Assembly: GCF_024648825.1 (NCBI RefSeq)
Contig: NZ_JANBBE010000005.1
Span: 1-64,000 of the forward strand
Source: Lentzea californiensis
Lineage (GTDB): Bacteria > Actinomycetota > Actinomycetes > Mycobacteriales > Pseudonocardiaceae
Reading direction: 5' to 3'
DNA length: 64,000 bases
Shown: piece by piece, positions 16,947-25,676 of the stretch
How positions within the stretch are numbered: the stretch's first letter is position 1
Layout of the letters: each line of letters starts with the position of its first letter
The notes under the pieces: model-generated
Seen by the model: only the letters and a program-made list of their open reading frames with translations
The model's database searches: none
Told to the model about the DNA's origin: nothing
Position numbers and translations under genes: made by a program

Positions 16947-19900
16947 TCACTTCGGTCCACCGGTGACGTACGGGACCGGACCGGACGACCGTCGCGGGAA
17001 CTCGAGCACCGGAATCAGCTTGCCGATGGGATTTCCTGCGTTGTCGAACGAGATCGCGCCCGTGGCGCCGTTGATCTCCACTCGCCGCAACGCCTGCCGG
17101 ACGCCCGCCGGTGTCGGTGGCCGGTCTCCGTGGGCGTTGATGGCGGTGAAGGCGGTGAGCGCGGCGTCGTGGTGCAGGAGTGCATAGCCGTCGTCCAGGG
17201 AATCGTCGAACCAATACACGTACCGGGCGCGGAAGTCCGCGAAACCCCGAGGCGTGAACGGGAGATCGCCCTCCCAGCCCGCTGGGTCGACTGGGCTGGC
17301 GTAGATCAGTCTCACCCTGGTTGCGCGTACCTCCTGTGCGACCTCTGCGAGGCTGATCGCCTCTGTCACCACGGTGATCGGCTGGTTCGGGCAGTGGAGG
17401 GCGATGTCGGTGAGCAAGTTCCTCAGCCCCGTCGTACGGCCGCTGTACAACGTCACCGCCGAGCGGCACAGCTCCTCGACGAAGCCTCGCACTCCAAGCG
17501 TGCTCTCCACGACGTAATGTTTGACGCGTCCTTCCCACGCTGCCGCCAGGCTTTCACTCAACGCGGCGACGTACAGGTCGCGTGGGCCGTCGGTGATCAG
17601 GTGAGTGGGCTCGATCGAGCGCTTGCGCAGTTCCGCGACCAAGGCCTTGGCGAACTCGGCGTTGCCCGGGGTGATCCGCAGCAGGCTGTTGGTCTGGAAG
17701 GCGTTGGCTGTGGCAGAGACCAGCGGAATTCCTCGTTCTGCCAGCCTCAGCGCCGCTTCATGCGTGTCGTGCGTGCTGATGCCCAGACCGATCACGCTGA
17801 CCAGGGGGTGGTCCTCGGTGCTCGCCCGCGCCAGCTGATCGATGACCGGCGCCCAGTGCCGCTGGCGGCTTCCGATGTTGGCGAGCACGAGTTCCGCGTT
17901 GACCGGATTGACGCGATTCGCTCTGGTCTGCGCGATGAACGCGCCCTCCAGGGCGTGCCGCACCTGGGCGGCGCTCAGAGTGCCCTCGTTGAGCGGCGCG
18001 AGCAGCGCCACCCGGACATAGGGCTCACCTGAGCGACGGACCTGCCCGTTCTCGCTGGCGATCAGGCGCGACACCTCGGCGACGTCCGGGCTGAACTCGT
18101 AGGAGCCGTCTGTCACGCCGACGCACTCGCTGTCCAGGCCGACCCGCAGGTAGCGGATCGACGTGTCGAACGGCGAGACACCGCACCGCGTCTGCAACCC
18201 GCCCGCCACCGGCAGGCCGGCGCCCAGTCCGATGCCCGCCACCACCGACACCACGAGCGGCAGCACCATCCTGCGTGCAGGCGACCGCCGGCGCACGGGC
18301 GCCGGCGCCGCGGCGACGACGTCGGCGGTTTCGACGGGACCGCCGGCGAGGTGGTCCTGCAGCAGACTGTGCCGGAACTGGTAGGTGCCGCCGTTGGCGC
18401 GCAACACTTCTCGCCGGTGCGCGTCGTCCAGGAACGCCATGAGCCGCCAGGGCAGCTCGCCTCGCAATGCCGAAAGGCATCGAGCGACCAGGAAGGTCGT
18501 CCACACGTGCGGGCCGCGGGCGAGGCCCACCACGACGCCGAGCAAGCCCGCGCCCACGCCGTCGATCAAGGCGATCCGAGGGCCCGCGACAACACCTGTC
18601 ACCAACGCGACGATGAGCCCGAACGTCAGGCCGAACACGGCGAGCCGCAACAACTTCGTTGTGCGATCGGCTCGCAGCGCCGCCCTGGGACTCGCGGCGC
18701 GCACCGTGTCGGCCGGGCCCTGCAGCCACCCCACCAGCCCGTAGGCGAGGCCGGTCACGCCACCGAAGATCACTCCCAGCAACAGGCCGAGCCGCGAGGG
18801 GTCGGATATGTCGAACGTGATCGTGTAGGTGACTTCCGCGATCGCGCCGATCCCGAGCCCCACTGCCGTTCCCAGCACGACGCCACGGCTGAGCTGCCCG
18901 GCGAGCAGCAGCCGACGGCCGCGGATGCCCGCGTTGACACGGCTCGGTTCGGCGACCGCGCGAGCGCGCACAGCCCACCCGGTCGTCACGCCCGCCAGCA
19001 CACCGGCCACCGCTCCGAGGGACAGGGCGCCTCCGTTTCCGGCGACGGTCGGCAACACCATCAGCCAGACCGCCACCGCGGCGAGCACCGCGCACACCAG
19101 TCCGGTGACGATGCTGGTGGCGCGGCGGGTCGCGGACGCCCGCATCCGGTACAGCTCCCACCACCCCAGTGCGTAGCCGCCTTCCTGGCGCAGGTGCACG
19201 GCCAGCGATCGCAGCCACGTCTGCGCCCGCGGGGTGTCCGAGTAGACGTCAGCGACGAAGCGGTCGAGCAGGCTCTGTTCGATCCCCGCGCAGTCGTCGA
19301 ACGCGAGCAGTTCGGCGGGGTTGGTCGTGGTCCGGGCCAGACCGATCATCAACGGCGTGCGCAGCGCTGAGGCCAGTGGACCGGAGGCGTTCTCCCTCAG
19401 GTGCCGCAACACCGGTGCCCACCGCGTGTCACCATCGACCCGGCCCGCGGACAGGTAGGCGATCGTGTCCGCCACGGCCACGGGCCCGAGTTCCACGACC
19501 AGCGCGGTCGCGGGCACCGCATCGGCTCGGGAGACGGCTTGTTCGTACTCGTCGGCGCGGCACGTCAGCATCAGCGGCCTGCCCCGCAGTGCTCGGTCGA
19601 TCTGCGCGATCGCCTCCGCGTGAAGGGCTTCGGGCAACTCGTCCATGCCGTCCAGCACGGGAAAGATCAACCCTGGATCGTCGACCAGGTCGACGCTCAG
19701 CTCCGGGTAGTCGGTGCGCAGCTGGTTCCTGATCCAGTCGAGGAGTTCTTCCTCACCGACCCGCCACGACGACACCGACAACAGCACCGGCACCGGCAGT
19801 TGCCGCTGTCGCCCGCGCCGAGTCAGGAGCGCCAGCGTGAACTGGATGGCCAGCACGGTCTTGCCGCCGCCCGGCTTCCCCAGCACGACCACCTGCCGGT

Positions 19901-20408
19901 GCGGCAGGTCCAGCACCGTGCTCACCAGCTCGTCGACCTCGCCACGAGCGACCAAGCCGACCGGCTCCGCGTGAGACCGCCGCACAAGGCGTCTCCACCA
20001 CGGCACCCGCTCCGCAGAACGGGGATCCGGCCGGTCAGGACCGAGAACGCTCACTGCGGGCGGCGACACCGGGCGGTTGGTCGTGGTCCACGGCTGCGGC
20101 AACACCCACGGCCCGTGCAGTCCGCGCAACCCGGCCTCACGCGTCCACTGCTGCTTCACCGCCCCGGCCAACGCATCGACCGCGATCCGTACCCGATCGT
20201 CCTCGGACACCGGACCGGCAACGCGCTGACGTGCGATCTCCAGCCAGACGGCGACAACCGCCAGGACCGCGAGCACGGGCCACGCGACGGACTCGAACGA
20301 GGACGGGAACGTGTCCGATGCGAGGTTCGTGGCGAGCCCCAGCGCGATCGCGAGCAACGGCGGCACCGCCAGCCCCAGCCACCGCAAACCTGACCCCTCT
20401 CGTCCCAC
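16947..20408 (-). CDS. membrane NACHT NTPase fused to an extracytoplasmic substrate-binding domain
   Basis: About 1153 residues from the GTG at 20408; a TTG at 20387 with GAGAGGGG upstream is an alternative. Domain order: two TM helices (about 10-30 and 42-57); a NACHT STAND ATPase with Walker A GKPGGGKT (177-184), Walker B LDGMDEL (252-258) and LTCRADEY (281-288); six further TM helices between 432 and 631; a FRHSLLQDHLA motif near 680 typical of NACHT proteins; one TM at 714-736; then about 400 residues resembling branched-chain amino acid type periplasmic binding proteins (RVALLAPLNEG at the start, SVIGLGIS, RITPGN). Nine TM helices put the ATPase inside and the binding domain outside. I infer a receptor that couples an outside ligand to STAND oligomerisation. 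It could be a signalling or defence protein; no effector domain is obvious. It converges on the response regulator remnant, four bases apart. Confidence 0.88.
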   Translation of the reverse strand: MGREGSGLRWLGLAVPPLLAIALGLATNLASDTFPSSFESVAWPVLAVLAVVAVWLEIARQRVAGPVSEDDRVRIAVDALAGAVKQQWTREAGLRGLHGPWVLPQPWTTTNRPVSPPAVSVLGPDRPDPRSAERVPWWRRLVRRSHAEPVGLVARGEVDELVSTVLDLPHRQVVVLGKPGGGKTVLAIQFTLALLTRRGRQRQLPVPVLLSVSSWRVGEEELLDWIRNQLRTDYPELSVDLVDDPGLIFPVLDGMDELPEALHAEAIAQIDRALRGRPLMLTCRADEYEQAVSRADAVPATALVVELGPVAVADTIAYLSAGRVDGDTRWAPVLRHLRENASGPLASALRTPLMIGLARTTTNPAELLAFDDCAGIEQSLLDRFVADVYSDTPRAQTWLRSLAVHLRQEGGYALGWWELYRMRASATRRATSIVTGLVCAVLAAVAVWLMVLPTVAGNGGALSLGAVAGVLAGVTTGWAVRARAVAEPSRVNAGIRGRRLLLAGQLSRGVVLGTAVGLGIGAIAEVTYTITFDISDPSRLGLLLGVIFGGVTGLAYGLVGWLQGPADTVRAASPRAALRADRTTKLLRLAVFGLTFGLIVALVTGVVAGPRIALIDGVGAGLLGVVVGLARGPHVWTTFLVARCLSALRGELPWRLMAFLDDAHRREVLRANGGTYQFRHSLLQDHLAGGPVETADVVAAAPAPVRRRSPARRMVLPLVVSVVAGIGLGAGLPVAGGLQTRCGVSPFDTSIRYLRVGLDSECVGVTDGSYEFSPDVAEVSRLIASENGQVRRSGEPYVRVALLAPLNEGTLSAAQVRHALEGAFIAQTRANRVNPVNAELVLANIGSRQRHWAPVIDQLARASTEDHPLVSVIGLGISTHDTHEAALRLAERGIPLVSATANAFQTNSLLRITPGNAEFAKALVAELRKRSIEPTHLITDGPRDLYVAALSESLAAAWEGRVKHYVVESTLGVRGFVEELCRSAVTLYSGRTTGLRNLLTDIALHCPNQPITVVTEAISLAEVAQEVRATRVRLIYASPVDPAGWEGDLPFTPRGFADFRARYVYWFDDSLDDGYALLHHDAALTAFTAINAHGDRPPTPAGVRQALRRVEINGATGAISFDNAGNPIGKLIPVLEFPRRSSGPVPYVTGGPK

Positions 20409-20474
20409 CCGTCCGTTGTCGTGCCGGTCCGTACGATCGTTACCGGAGAAGGCGCGGGGGTCAGGTGGCCGGCG

Positions 20475-20648
20475 TTCCAAGGCCGCGCTGTCCTGCGGCA
20501 CGGGAAAAGCCCCTGGCCGGAGAACGCCCGGCTGAACGCCGGACCTGGGCAGGTCGTGCCGGTGGAACAGCTTGTCGACGCGGTGCGGCACACCGACCGG
20601 CCAAATCGGCCCAAGGAGACGCTGCAGACCTACGTCGTCAGGTTGTGA
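20475..20648 (+). pseudogene. SARP/AfsR-family regulator N-terminal relic
   Basis: The plus strand encodes LNAGPGQVVPVEQLVDAV and KETLQTYVVRL, then a stop. This is the hallmark of the N-terminal OmpR-like HTH of SARP regulators (LNAGQVVPVEQLVDALW...TLQTYVSRLR). The text before it is degraded, and nothing after the stop continues the protein. It overlaps the region upstream of the NACHT gene, which argues for the shorter start of that gene. A dead fragment, useful as a marker of past rearrangement. Confidence 0.65.
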
Positions 20649-20751
20649 CCCGTGCCGGGGTGTGGAGATCGTGGGGAGCTCAGGCGGTCATCTGCTCGAC
20701 GCCGCACCGGAATCGGTTGACCTGCAGCCCTGCGCGACGTCCCGGCCGGGT
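20649..20751. other. short gap between SARP relic and membrane protein gene
   Basis: About 100 bases with no gene. Together with the relic this makes roughly 340 bases between the NACHT start and the stop of the next minus-strand gene. It should hold the NACHT promoter at its left edge. No palindrome or RNA structure stood out. Confidence 0.4.
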
Positions 20752-21243
20752 TCACGCTTGCTGTTGAGCGCGAACGGTTCCTCGGTCCGGGCTGGTCGCA
20801 ACGGCGGCCGGCGGTGCGGTGCGGGGCCAGGTCCAGGCATACCGCACGATGAGGGCGAGCAGGATCAGTTCCAGCACGATGCCAAGCCCGTAGAAGTACA
20901 GCCAGGACTCGCCCACCGCGTTGAACGCCGTGACGGGGACGTAGAGCGAGGCGACGGTGAGGTTGGTGATGCGGTTCGCCTGGGCGGGCAGCGTCATCGA
21001 GAGCACGACCATGAGGATCGGGATGGCCACGAGGGTCAGCGCCGTGGTCGAGAAGGTCTGGGAGAGGCCGAACTCGAAGACCTTGCCGTTGAGGACGTCT
21101 TCGATGACGCCGGGCGTGAAGAAGTTGAGGATGTCCACGTAGGCGTACAGGAACATGAAGCTCGTCCACGTGGCGGCGAGCTTGGCTCTCACCGGGATCC
21201 GCTGGTCTTCCAGCGTGGCGGTGGTGGGTTGACGTGTTGTCAT
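20752..21243 (-). CDS. four-TM membrane protein, DUF6326-like
   Basis: A 163-residue integral membrane protein with four hydrophobic segments. The first begins TWTSFMFLYAYVDILNFF and contains the acidic residue and Asn that mark this family; the loop GVIEDVLNGK follows. The start is the second ATG of an ATGATG pair (21243), which gives GGAG a six-base spacing. The family has no known function. It is divergent from the two-component pair at 21403, so the pair may regulate it. Confidence 0.78.
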   Translation of the reverse strand: MTTRQPTTATLEDQRIPVRAKLAATWTSFMFLYAYVDILNFFTPGVIEDVLNGKVFEFGLSQTFSTTALTLVAIPILMVVLSMTLPAQANRITNLTVASLYVPVTAFNAVGESWLYFYGLGIVLELILLALIVRYAWTWPRTAPPAAVATSPDRGTVRAQQQA

Positions 21244-21402
21244 CATGGGCTCCGTTGTGGTGAGGATCGGTGGGTCCACGATCGCTGAGCCCGGCGGCGG
21301 GCGCCTCGGCTCGGAGGCCGGGGTTCGCCTGGCCGATGGCACGGTCTCTCTCCTGTTCTTTCGGCGGGTACGCCGAGGCGCACCGATCCCTACGCTGGAG
21401 CC

Positions 21403-22542
21403 GTGGTCACTGTCCGGCGCTCCATCTGGCATGAGCCGCGGCCTGCCGACGCCCCACCCATCGGCCGGCTCGACTGGCTGCTGGTGGGCGTGGTCGCGGC
21501 CGCCGCCCTGGTCGAGGGCATCGCTCGGCCGGGCCTGGCCTGGCAACCCCTGGTGACGGTGCTCGCCCTGGCGCTGGTGCCTGCCCTGCTCTGGCGGCGG
21601 GGCCACCCCCTGGTGGCCGCCCTGGCCGGGTGGGGCGTCGCCGGGCTGCTCTCGGTCCTCCAGCTGACAGCGCACGCCGGGGACCTCGGCCTCTACTCCA
21701 CCATGGCCGTCCTGCTCCTGCTCTACTCCCTGGTGCGGTGGGGATCGGGACGGGAGATGGTCTTGGGGACGGCGTTCGTGACAGTCGTCGTCGCGCTGGG
21801 GACGTACGCCTCCTCCGCGGGCTGGGCCGACGTTTTCGGCGGGAGCGTCCTCCTGCTGTTGTTCGTCGCGCTTGCGGCGGTGTTCCGCTACCGCGCGGCC
21901 CTCTGGCATCGCCAACGGCGCGAGATCCGCAACCAGGAGCGGGTGGCGCTGGCGCGCGAACTGCACGACACAGTGGCCCACCACGTCTCGGCCATCGCGG
22001 TGCAGGCGCAGGCCGGTGGTGTGGTCGCCGGCATCCAGCCTGAGAAGGCTGCCGAGTTCCTGGCCGTGATCGAGTCCGAAGCGTCGCGAACCCTGGCGGA
22101 GATGAGATCCATGGTGCGGGTGCTGCGGGAGGAGGAAGCCGTCGCCTACTCACCGCAGCAGGGTGTGGCGGACCTGCCTGCTCTGGCGCGCGCCGACGCG
22201 ACGCCCACCGTCGAGGTCGCGCTGGACGGTTCGCTGACCCGGTTGGCACGACCCGTGGACACCGCGCTCTACCGGCTCGCGCAGGAGTCGCTGACCAACG
22301 CCGTGCGGCACGCCCGGAGCGCGACCCGCGTCGGCATCGAGGTGCGCCGGGAGGGCGACGCCGTCAGGCTGCGTGTCAGCGACGATGGACGAACCGAGCC
22401 GGGACCGGCCCCGGAGCCCGGGTTCGGGCTGCTGGGCATGGCCGAACGCGTCCAGCTCCTCGGCGGATCGTTCTCCGCAGGGCCGGGGTCCGGGGGTGGC
22501 TGGGTGGTCGAGGCCGTGCTGCCGGTGGAGGCGTTGGGATGA
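21403..22542 (+). CDS. NarL-family sensor histidine kinase
   Basis: A 379-residue membrane kinase. Six hydrophobic segments fill residues 25-165 without a large extracytoplasmic loop, so it probably senses a membrane signal. The HisKA_3 box reads QERVALARELHDTVAHHVSAI and the HATPase domain has the N-box QESLTNAVRHA, the G1 SDDG and the G2 GFGLLGM. The GTG start at 21403 follows the non-coding gap. It overlaps the response regulator by four bases (ATGA), so the two are translationally coupled. This family often controls adjacent membrane transporters; the divergent DUF6326 gene is the nearest candidate. Confidence 0.92.
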   Translation: MVTVRRSIWHEPRPADAPPIGRLDWLLVGVVAAAALVEGIARPGLAWQPLVTVLALALVPALLWRRGHPLVAALAGWGVAGLLSVLQLTAHAGDLGLYSTMAVLLLLYSLVRWGSGREMVLGTAFVTVVVALGTYASSAGWADVFGGSVLLLLFVALAAVFRYRAALWHRQRREIRNQERVALARELHDTVAHHVSAIAVQAQAGGVVAGIQPEKAAEFLAVIESEASRTLAEMRSMVRVLREEEAVAYSPQQGVADLPALARADATPTVEVALDGSLTRLARPVDTALYRLAQESLTNAVRHARSATRVGIEVRREGDAVRLRVSDDGRTEPGPAPEPGFGLLGMAERVQLLGGSFSAGPGSGGGWVVEAVLPVEALG

Positions 22543-23195
22543 GCATCCGCGTTGTCGTAGCCGACGACCAGGACCTGGTCCGGACCGCGTTGGTGATGAT
22601 CCTCGGCGCACAACCCGACATCGACGTCGTGGGGGAGGCGGCAGACGGGCTCGCAGCGCTCGACCTGGCGACTCGGCTGCGTCCCGACGTCCTGCTCGTC
22701 GACATCCGGATGCCCGGGCTCGACGGCGTCGAGGTGACGCGGCGCCTGGCCGGGCCGGACGTGACGGACCCGATGGCGGTCGTCGTGATCACCACCTTCG
22801 ACCTCGATGAGTACGTCGTCAACGCCCTGCGCGCCGGCGCTCGCGGCTTCCTGCTCAAAGACGCCGGTCCGGCGCTCCTCGTGCAGGCCGTCCACGCGGC
22901 GGCCAACGGGGACGCGCTGATCGCCCCCAACGTCACCAGCCGGCTGCTGGCGATCTTCGCCGACCAGGCGCCGGTGGTACCGGTCCAGCCCATCGACCCG
23001 CTCACCGAGCGCGAGGAGGAGGTGCTCGCGCTGGTGGCACGGGGCCGGACCAACGCCGAGATCGCCACCGACCTCTTCGTCGGCCTGAGCACGGTCAAGT
23101 ACCACGTCGCATCGCTGATGACCAAGCTCGGCGCGCGCAACCGCGTCGAGATCGCGATGTGGGCGTACGACACCAGACGCGTGAGAGCCAATTAG
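22539..23195 (+). CDS. NarL/LuxR response regulator
   Basis: A 218-residue response regulator paired with the kinase. The receiver has the acidic pocket VVADDQD, the phosphorylated Asp in LLVDIRMPG (about residue 54), Thr in VITTF and Lys in LLKDAG. The C-terminal LuxR HTH reads TEREEEVLALVARGRTNAEIATDLFVGLSTVKYHV. All phosphorelay residues are present, so the pair should work. Confidence 0.94.
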   Translation: MSIRVVVADDQDLVRTALVMILGAQPDIDVVGEAADGLAALDLATRLRPDVLLVDIRMPGLDGVEVTRRLAGPDVTDPMAVVVITTFDLDEYVVNALRAGARGFLLKDAGPALLVQAVHAAANGDALIAPNVTSRLLAIFADQAPVVPVQPIDPLTEREEEVLALVARGRTNAEIATDLFVGLSTVKYHVASLMTKLGARNRVEIAMWAYDTRRVRAN

Positions 23196-23231
23196 TGGAC
23201 ACGGCGCCATGGCCGTTGCGGCGACAGGAGT

Positions 23232-24134
23232 TCAGCCGACCTCGTCGTGGACGGCGGTGTCGAGGTCGGTAGGGGTCAGGCCGAAGGTGTCGGCCGTCTC
23301 CGTCGCGTCCACGTGGAACGGTGAGTACCACTGGTAGTCCATCTCTGCCACCTCGCGGGCGATCGGCACGACCAGTCCGGTTGCGCGCATTGCGAAGCGC
23401 GGTAGCTGGATCAGTTTGATCGGTGATCGGCCCGCTGCGGTGGCGTAGCGACCGGCGAGCTCGCGGATCGTGATGGCAGGCGGGGACGGCACGTGCCAGG
23501 CCCTGCCCCACGCCCGTTCTTCCGGCGCGAGCGTGACCAGTGCCTGTGCCATGTCGGTGTTGACCGTGAAGGTGTGCGGCATGTCCAGGTGGCCGGTGAT
23601 CCAGGCCGCCTTGCCCTTCGTCAGGGCCGGCCCGATGAGCAGGGAGTAGATGCCGTTGGCGCCCTTGCCGACGTAGTCGGAGCCGCGGACCTCCACCGTG
23701 CGGATGCCCGCGGCGAGGGCCTGTTCCCACATTCGTTTGCGCAGCCTGCCTTTGTGCCCGGCCGCGGCCATGGGGGTGCGTTCGGTCATCAGGCCACCGG
23801 GCTGCGGGCCGTAGGCGTACATGCTGCCGGTCAGGACGAGGACGGCGTCGTTCGCCTTGGCGGCGGCGATGACTGCTGTCTGCAGGGGCGGCAGCAGGCG
23901 TTCCCACTCCGTGTAGGAGGGCGGGTTGGCGCAGTGGTAGATCGCCTCGGCGCCGCGGGAGAGTTCGGTCAGGCTGGACGGGTCGGACGCGTCCGCAGCG
24001 ACCCGGTCGATCAACGGGTGCTCGGGCCCCGAACCGCTGCGGGTGATGATCCGGACGTTGTGGCCGCGCTCGACGAGCAGACGAGCGACGTTGCTGCCGA
24101 TGGATCCGGCGCCGATGACGACGTGTTCGACCAT
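23232..24134 (-). CDS. NAD(P)-dependent epimerase/dehydratase-like (extended SDR)
   Basis: A 300-residue extended SDR. The N-terminal Rossmann loop reads VIGAGSIGSNVA (residues 6-17, the G-x-G-x2-G type), followed by RIITRSG and AIYHCANP. The catalytic Tyr is probably in SMYAYGPQ, without the following Lys at the classic spacing, so activity is uncertain. The C-terminal half resembles NmrA/epimerase proteins binding a small substrate. It is second in a unit with the Dabb protein (28-bp gap), under the divergent TetR and its double palindrome. The substrate is unknown. Confidence 0.85.
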   Translation of the reverse strand: MVEHVVIGAGSIGSNVARLLVERGHNVRIITRSGSGPEHPLIDRVAADASDPSSLTELSRGAEAIYHCANPPSYTEWERLLPPLQTAVIAAAKANDAVLVLTGSMYAYGPQPGGLMTERTPMAAAGHKGRLRKRMWEQALAAGIRTVEVRGSDYVGKGANGIYSLLIGPALTKGKAAWITGHLDMPHTFTVNTDMAQALVTLAPEERAWGRAWHVPSPPAITIRELAGRYATAAGRSPIKLIQLPRFAMRATGLVVPIAREVAEMDYQWYSPFHVDATETADTFGLTPTDLDTAVHDEVG

Positions 24135-24162
24135 GACGGTTCTCTCCGTTCCAGAGTCTCGG

Positions 24163-24567
24163 TCAGCGGTCCACGCCGGAGCCGGTGTAGCTGGGCACGC
24201 CGGCGAGCATGTCGGCGATCTGCGGGTTGAGCTCGTTGCGGCGCCGATGCAGTTCCTGGATCTTGCTGTTGAGGTCCGGGTCTTCGTCGTCGCTGACGTC
24301 GAAGATCTCCATCCGGTCCACCAGGTTCAGTCCCAGGTGGTCGGTCTGGTAGGTGGTCGGGTGCGTCAGGTAGGCGAAGAGTCCGTCGAGGTCCTCCACG
24401 ACGAACACCGCGCTGTAGGTGTAGTCGCCACCGTGGTCGCGCCCGACGATGAACGACTTGATGGCGGGGTTCGACCTGCCCTGGTTGCGCCAGCCCTCCA
24501 GTGCCGCCTCGATTTGGTCAGGCGTCGCGGTGGCCCTCATCGTGACGCGGCAGATGTGGTGAATCAT
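24163..24567 (-). CDS. Dabb-type (stress-responsive A/B barrel) protein
   Basis: A 134-residue protein whose first 100 residues match the dimeric ferredoxin-like Dabb fold: MIHHICRVTMRATATPDQIEAALEGW at the start, HGGDYTYSAVFVVEDLDGLFAYLTHP in the middle. The ATG at 24567 has AAAGG upstream. The tail of about 35 residues is helical. Relatives include small monooxygenases and polyketide cyclases, but no catalytic residue can be pointed to. It is the first gene of the unit controlled from the palindromic gap. Confidence 0.78.
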   Translation of the reverse strand: MIHHICRVTMRATATPDQIEAALEGWRNQGRSNPAIKSFIVGRDHGGDYTYSAVFVVEDLDGLFAYLTHPTTYQTDHLGLNLVDRMEIFDVSDDEDPDLNSKIQELHRRRNELNPQIADMLAGVPSYTGSGVDR

Positions 24568-24585
24568 GATCAACCTTTCGCTTTC

Positions 24586-24614
24586 TAACGACGTTAGATT
24601 TCCTAACGTCGTTA
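24586..24614. promoter_or_regulatory. double TAACG(A/T)CGTTA operator
   Basis: Two perfect 11-bp palindromes, TAACGACGTTA (24586-24596) and TAACGTCGTTA (24604-24614), with centres 18 bp apart. They are also inverted copies of each other over 12 bases. They lie between the divergent Dabb/epimerase unit and the TetR gene and are the obvious binding site of that repressor. Confidence 0.85.
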
Positions 24615-24691
24615 ACCATGGTGCACGCCGTCAGCGTGGTCAAGGGCGGTGGCTAGTGTTCGAGGACACCATCGAGGCGAAGTGACGGACC

Positions 24692-25321
24692 ATGTCAATC
24701 AGCACGAGGCGGGCCCGCGAGCGGGCGAACACCCATGAGCGGATCATCGAGGCGGCGCTGCACGTGCTCGAGACCGAGGGCCCTGCGGCTCTGACGATCC
24801 GGCGCATCGCAGGCGATGTCGAATACTCCGCACCCGTCGTCTACCAGCACTTCGCCAACAAGGAGGCGCTAGTGCTGGAGCTGGTCGCGCACGGCCATCG
24901 CCTGATGCTGACCAGGTTCCTCGAAGCCGCGCAGGAAGCCGATGTGGACCTGCGCATGAGGCGCGCGGCGTCGGAGTACGTGCGGTTCGCCGGCGAGCAC
25001 CCGCACCTCTACCAGGTCATGAACGCCCCGGCGATCGATGCGGACGAGCGCGGGCGCGTCGCACAGCCAGCCGTCGACGCCCTCAAAGAGCTGCTCAACA
25101 CCTGGTCCGCCAGGCACGACGTGGTCCTGGCCGATCTGGACGAGGCCTGCGAGACCCTCTGGGGCACGATGCACGGCATCGCCTCTCTCGGCTACCTCAG
25201 CAACGTCGGCAACGACCGCGCCCGCCGCCTGGCCGAACAGGCCCTGCACGCGATTCTTCTCGGCTGGCGCGCCGAGGCATCGGCGAATGACCAGGGCCGG
25301 CGGGAGAAGATGCAGGGATGA
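24692..25321 (+). CDS. TetR-family regulator with WHG-type C-terminus
   Basis: A 209-residue repressor. The HTH reads ALTIRRIAGDVEYSAPVVYQHFANKEALV (about residues 31-59), and the C-terminal domain has the TLWGTMHGIASL stretch of the TetR_C WHG type. It is divergent from the Dabb/epimerase unit across the double TAACG palindrome and probably represses that unit and itself. Confidence 0.93.
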   Translation: MSISTRRARERANTHERIIEAALHVLETEGPAALTIRRIAGDVEYSAPVVYQHFANKEALVLELVAHGHRLMLTRFLEAAQEADVDLRMRRAASEYVRFAGEHPHLYQVMNAPAIDADERGRVAQPAVDALKELLNTWSARHDVVLADLDEACETLWGTMHGIASLGYLSNVGNDRARRLAEQALHAILLGWRAEASANDQGRREKMQG

Positions 25322-25676
25322 CGCCGGCCCGTCGTCGAAACCCGCTCAGATCTAGCACCTGGCGACGGTCCTGCGGCGATCGAGCAGTGTTGTCTGTTGT
25401 GGACGACATCGAGCCGGAAAACGCCAAGCAGAACAGGGAAGGCTAGCTACCCGCGCCTGCACATCCACCAACAAGGGCACAAACCCGTGGCACGGATCGT
25501 CGCGCCCGATCGCGGCCGCGGGCAACCAGCTGTCCGGTGGCTACCTGGACCACGAGATCTGCAGAGGGTCCACCGCGTGCTCGACGGCGACGCATACGTC
25601 GTGCGCGTGCAACTGCAGGCCTGGCCTGGGGGCGGCGGCGCAGGCCGCCACCACCGCGTTGTGGCACGATCGCGAC
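25322..25676. other. 355-bp gap with no supported gene
   Basis: Several short frames are open on both strands, but none has a ribosome site plus recognisable text. It lies upstream of the SMI1/KNR4 gene and should hold its promoter. The lower coding bias here fits an accessory region. Confidence 0.4.

Noticed and set aside
20409-20591. N-terminal extension of the NACHT protein to 20591
   Set aside because: The text is Arg/Pro-rich and lies over the SARP relic on the other strand; GTG 20408 or TTG 20387 lead directly into the first TM helix.
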